Below, piece by piece: positions 4,863-5,525 of a DNA stretch of 5,525 nucleotides (position 1 is its first letter; each line of letters starts with the position of its first letter). Under the pieces are notes generated by a model. That model made no database searches. It saw only the letters and a program-made list of their open reading frames with translations, and had not been told where the DNA came from. Origin of the DNA: Ruminococcaceae bacterium UBA4958 (lineage in GTDB: Bacteria > Bacillota > Clostridia > Oscillospirales > Acutalibacteraceae); NCBI GenBank assembly GCA_002397355.1, contig DHAI01000095.1:4446-9970 (forward strand), read 5' to 3'. Position numbers and translations under genes: made by a program.

Positions 4863-4884
4863 TGCTCCGGCGTAAGCCGAAGCA
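4863..4884 (+). other. Hairpin with GUAA tetraloop between perR and rubrerythrin
   Basis: TGCTCCGGC (4863-4871) pairs with GCCGAAGCA (4876-4884) with one C-A mismatch and a GTAA loop of the stable GNRA type. It starts nine bases after the perR stop. No T run follows, so a complete intrinsic terminator is unlikely. It may be a weak attenuator or a processing site that sets different levels of the two products. Confidence 0.45.
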
Positions 4885-4935
4885 TACCGCATATATGATT
4901 CTGCTCTATATTAAATTGACTGGAGGCATATTTTT

Positions 4936-5484
4936 ATGAAGAAATTCGTTTGTTCGGTTTGCGGGTATGTGTACGAAGGCGATGAGCCGCCGGTAAAATG
5001 TCCGCAGTGCGGCGCTCCGAGGGAAAAGTTCGTCGAGCAGAAAGCGGCGGAAAGCTCTTATGCCAGCGAGCATGCGGTCGGCGTGGCGCAGGGTGTCGAC
5101 AAAGAGGTTTACGACGGCCTGAAAGCCAACTTCCAGGGGGAATGCAGTGAAGTCGGGATGTACCTCGCCATGAGCCGCCAGGCGGAGCGCGAGGGTTATC
5201 CGGAGATTGCCGACGCGTTCCAGCGGTATGCCTTTCAGGAGGCGGACCACGCTTCCAGGTTTGCGGAACTGCTCGGAGAAGTTCTTACAAAGAGCACGAA
5301 GAAAAACCTTGAGATGCGCGTGGAGGCGGAGCGCGGCGCCTGCGCCGGCAAGACGGAGCTGGCGAAACGCGCGAAAGCGCTCAGCTACGACGCGATCCAC
5401 GATACCGTCCATGAGATGGCGCGGGACGAAGCCCGGCATGGCAGAGGGTTCGAGGGCCTGCTCAAAAGGTATTTCGGCGAATAA
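4936..5484 (+). CDS. Reverse rubrerythrin (N-terminal rubredoxin domain, C-terminal diiron domain)
   Basis: The 182-residue protein has the reversed order of domains. A rubredoxin-like domain comes first (residues 1-35: C6xxC9G and C22xxC25GAP binding one iron), and a four-helix diiron domain follows (about 50-182). Likely diiron ligands are E69, E102 and H105 (QEADH), E130 or E132, and E165 and H168 (DEARH). Classical rubrerythrin carries its rubredoxin at the C-terminus. In anaerobic clostridia reverse rubrerythrins act in the cytoplasm as NADH-linked peroxidases, with rubredoxin partners passing electrons, and also help reduce oxygen. In Clostridium acetobutylicum this type is repressed by PerR. 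GGAGG lies nine bases before the ATG. It follows perR by 81 bases with no strong promoter in between, so readthrough from perR is possible. All expected metal ligands appear present. The 41 bases after the stop hold only the short TTTTTCCGAAAA dyad and no clear terminator before the window ends. Confidence 0.92.
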   Translation: MKKFVCSVCGYVYEGDEPPVKCPQCGAPREKFVEQKAAESSYASEHAVGVAQGVDKEVYDGLKANFQGECSEVGMYLAMSRQAEREGYPEIADAFQRYAFQEADHASRFAELLGEVLTKSTKKNLEMRVEAERGACAGKTELAKRAKALSYDAIHDTVHEMARDEARHGRGFEGLLKRYFGE

Positions 5485-5525
5485 TCCGTTTTTCCGAAAA
5501 GCGTGCCGGGCTGCGGCGTAGCGAC

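Noticed and set aside
4894..4912. Own promoter for the rubrerythrin (TATGAT 4894-4899 or TATATT 4907-4912)
   Set aside because: Neither has a -35 match at 16-18 bases and neither has an extended -10; no clear PerR box is seen here either.
5485..5525. Terminator or gene start at the right edge
   Set aside because: Only a short TTTTTCCGAAAA dyad is present and the sequence ends too soon to judge.

Overview
The window reads as a piece of a fairly GC-rich, strictly anaerobic Firmicute, probably from Clostridia and perhaps near the Oscillospiraceae. This is inferred from gene content and signals, not from a marker gene. Purine-rich Shine-Dalgarno sites, sigma-A-type promoters that often carry an extended -10 (TGn), a GntR/MocR regulator, an ECF vitamin S component, a YitT-family membrane protein, and a PerR-type regulator followed by a 'reverse' rubrerythrin all fit that group. 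No RNA gene, IS element, CRISPR array or phage gene is visible.

Layout. (1) 1-956, minus strand: the N-terminal two thirds of a MocR/PdxR-type regulator (winged helix plus PLP-dependent aminotransferase-like domain), cut by the left edge. (2) 957-1111: a compact divergent control region in which two promoters appear to use opposite strands of the same -35 hexamer. (3) 1112-1636, plus strand: a 174-residue ECF-type S component. The pair suggests a PLP-sensing regulator controlling a vitamin transporter, possibly for vitamin B6. (4) 1637-1971: a 335-base gene-free stretch with three hairpins, repeated TTCGCGCC elements, a strong extended -10 promoter and a leader whose folding could hide a ribosome binding site. 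(5) 1972-3294, plus strand: a lone MOP-superfamily polysaccharide flippase. (6) A long hairpin at 3317-3360 separates it from the convergent YitT-family gene (3355-4209, minus strand), whose stop codon lies inside that hairpin. (7) 4210-4449: an AT-rich divergent control region with a 17-bp perfect palindrome at the predicted yitT start site, a 13-bp direct repeat flanking the perR promoter, and a Fur/PerR-box-like AT palindrome. (8) 4450-4854, plus strand: a PerR-like Fur-family regulator. (9) 4936-5484, plus strand: a reverse rubrerythrin. The last 41 bases hold nothing I can assign.

How the genes work together. Two functional cassettes are visible: the MocR/S-component pair (vitamin or cofactor uptake under a cofactor-dependent regulator) and the PerR/reverse-rubrerythrin pair (peroxide and oxygen defence under a metal-dependent peroxide sensor). 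The flippase and the YitT protein sit between them without an obvious functional link. The most interesting material is regulatory: shared divergent promoters, paired direct repeats around the perR promoter, the palindrome at the yitT start, and competing leader hairpins before the flippase.
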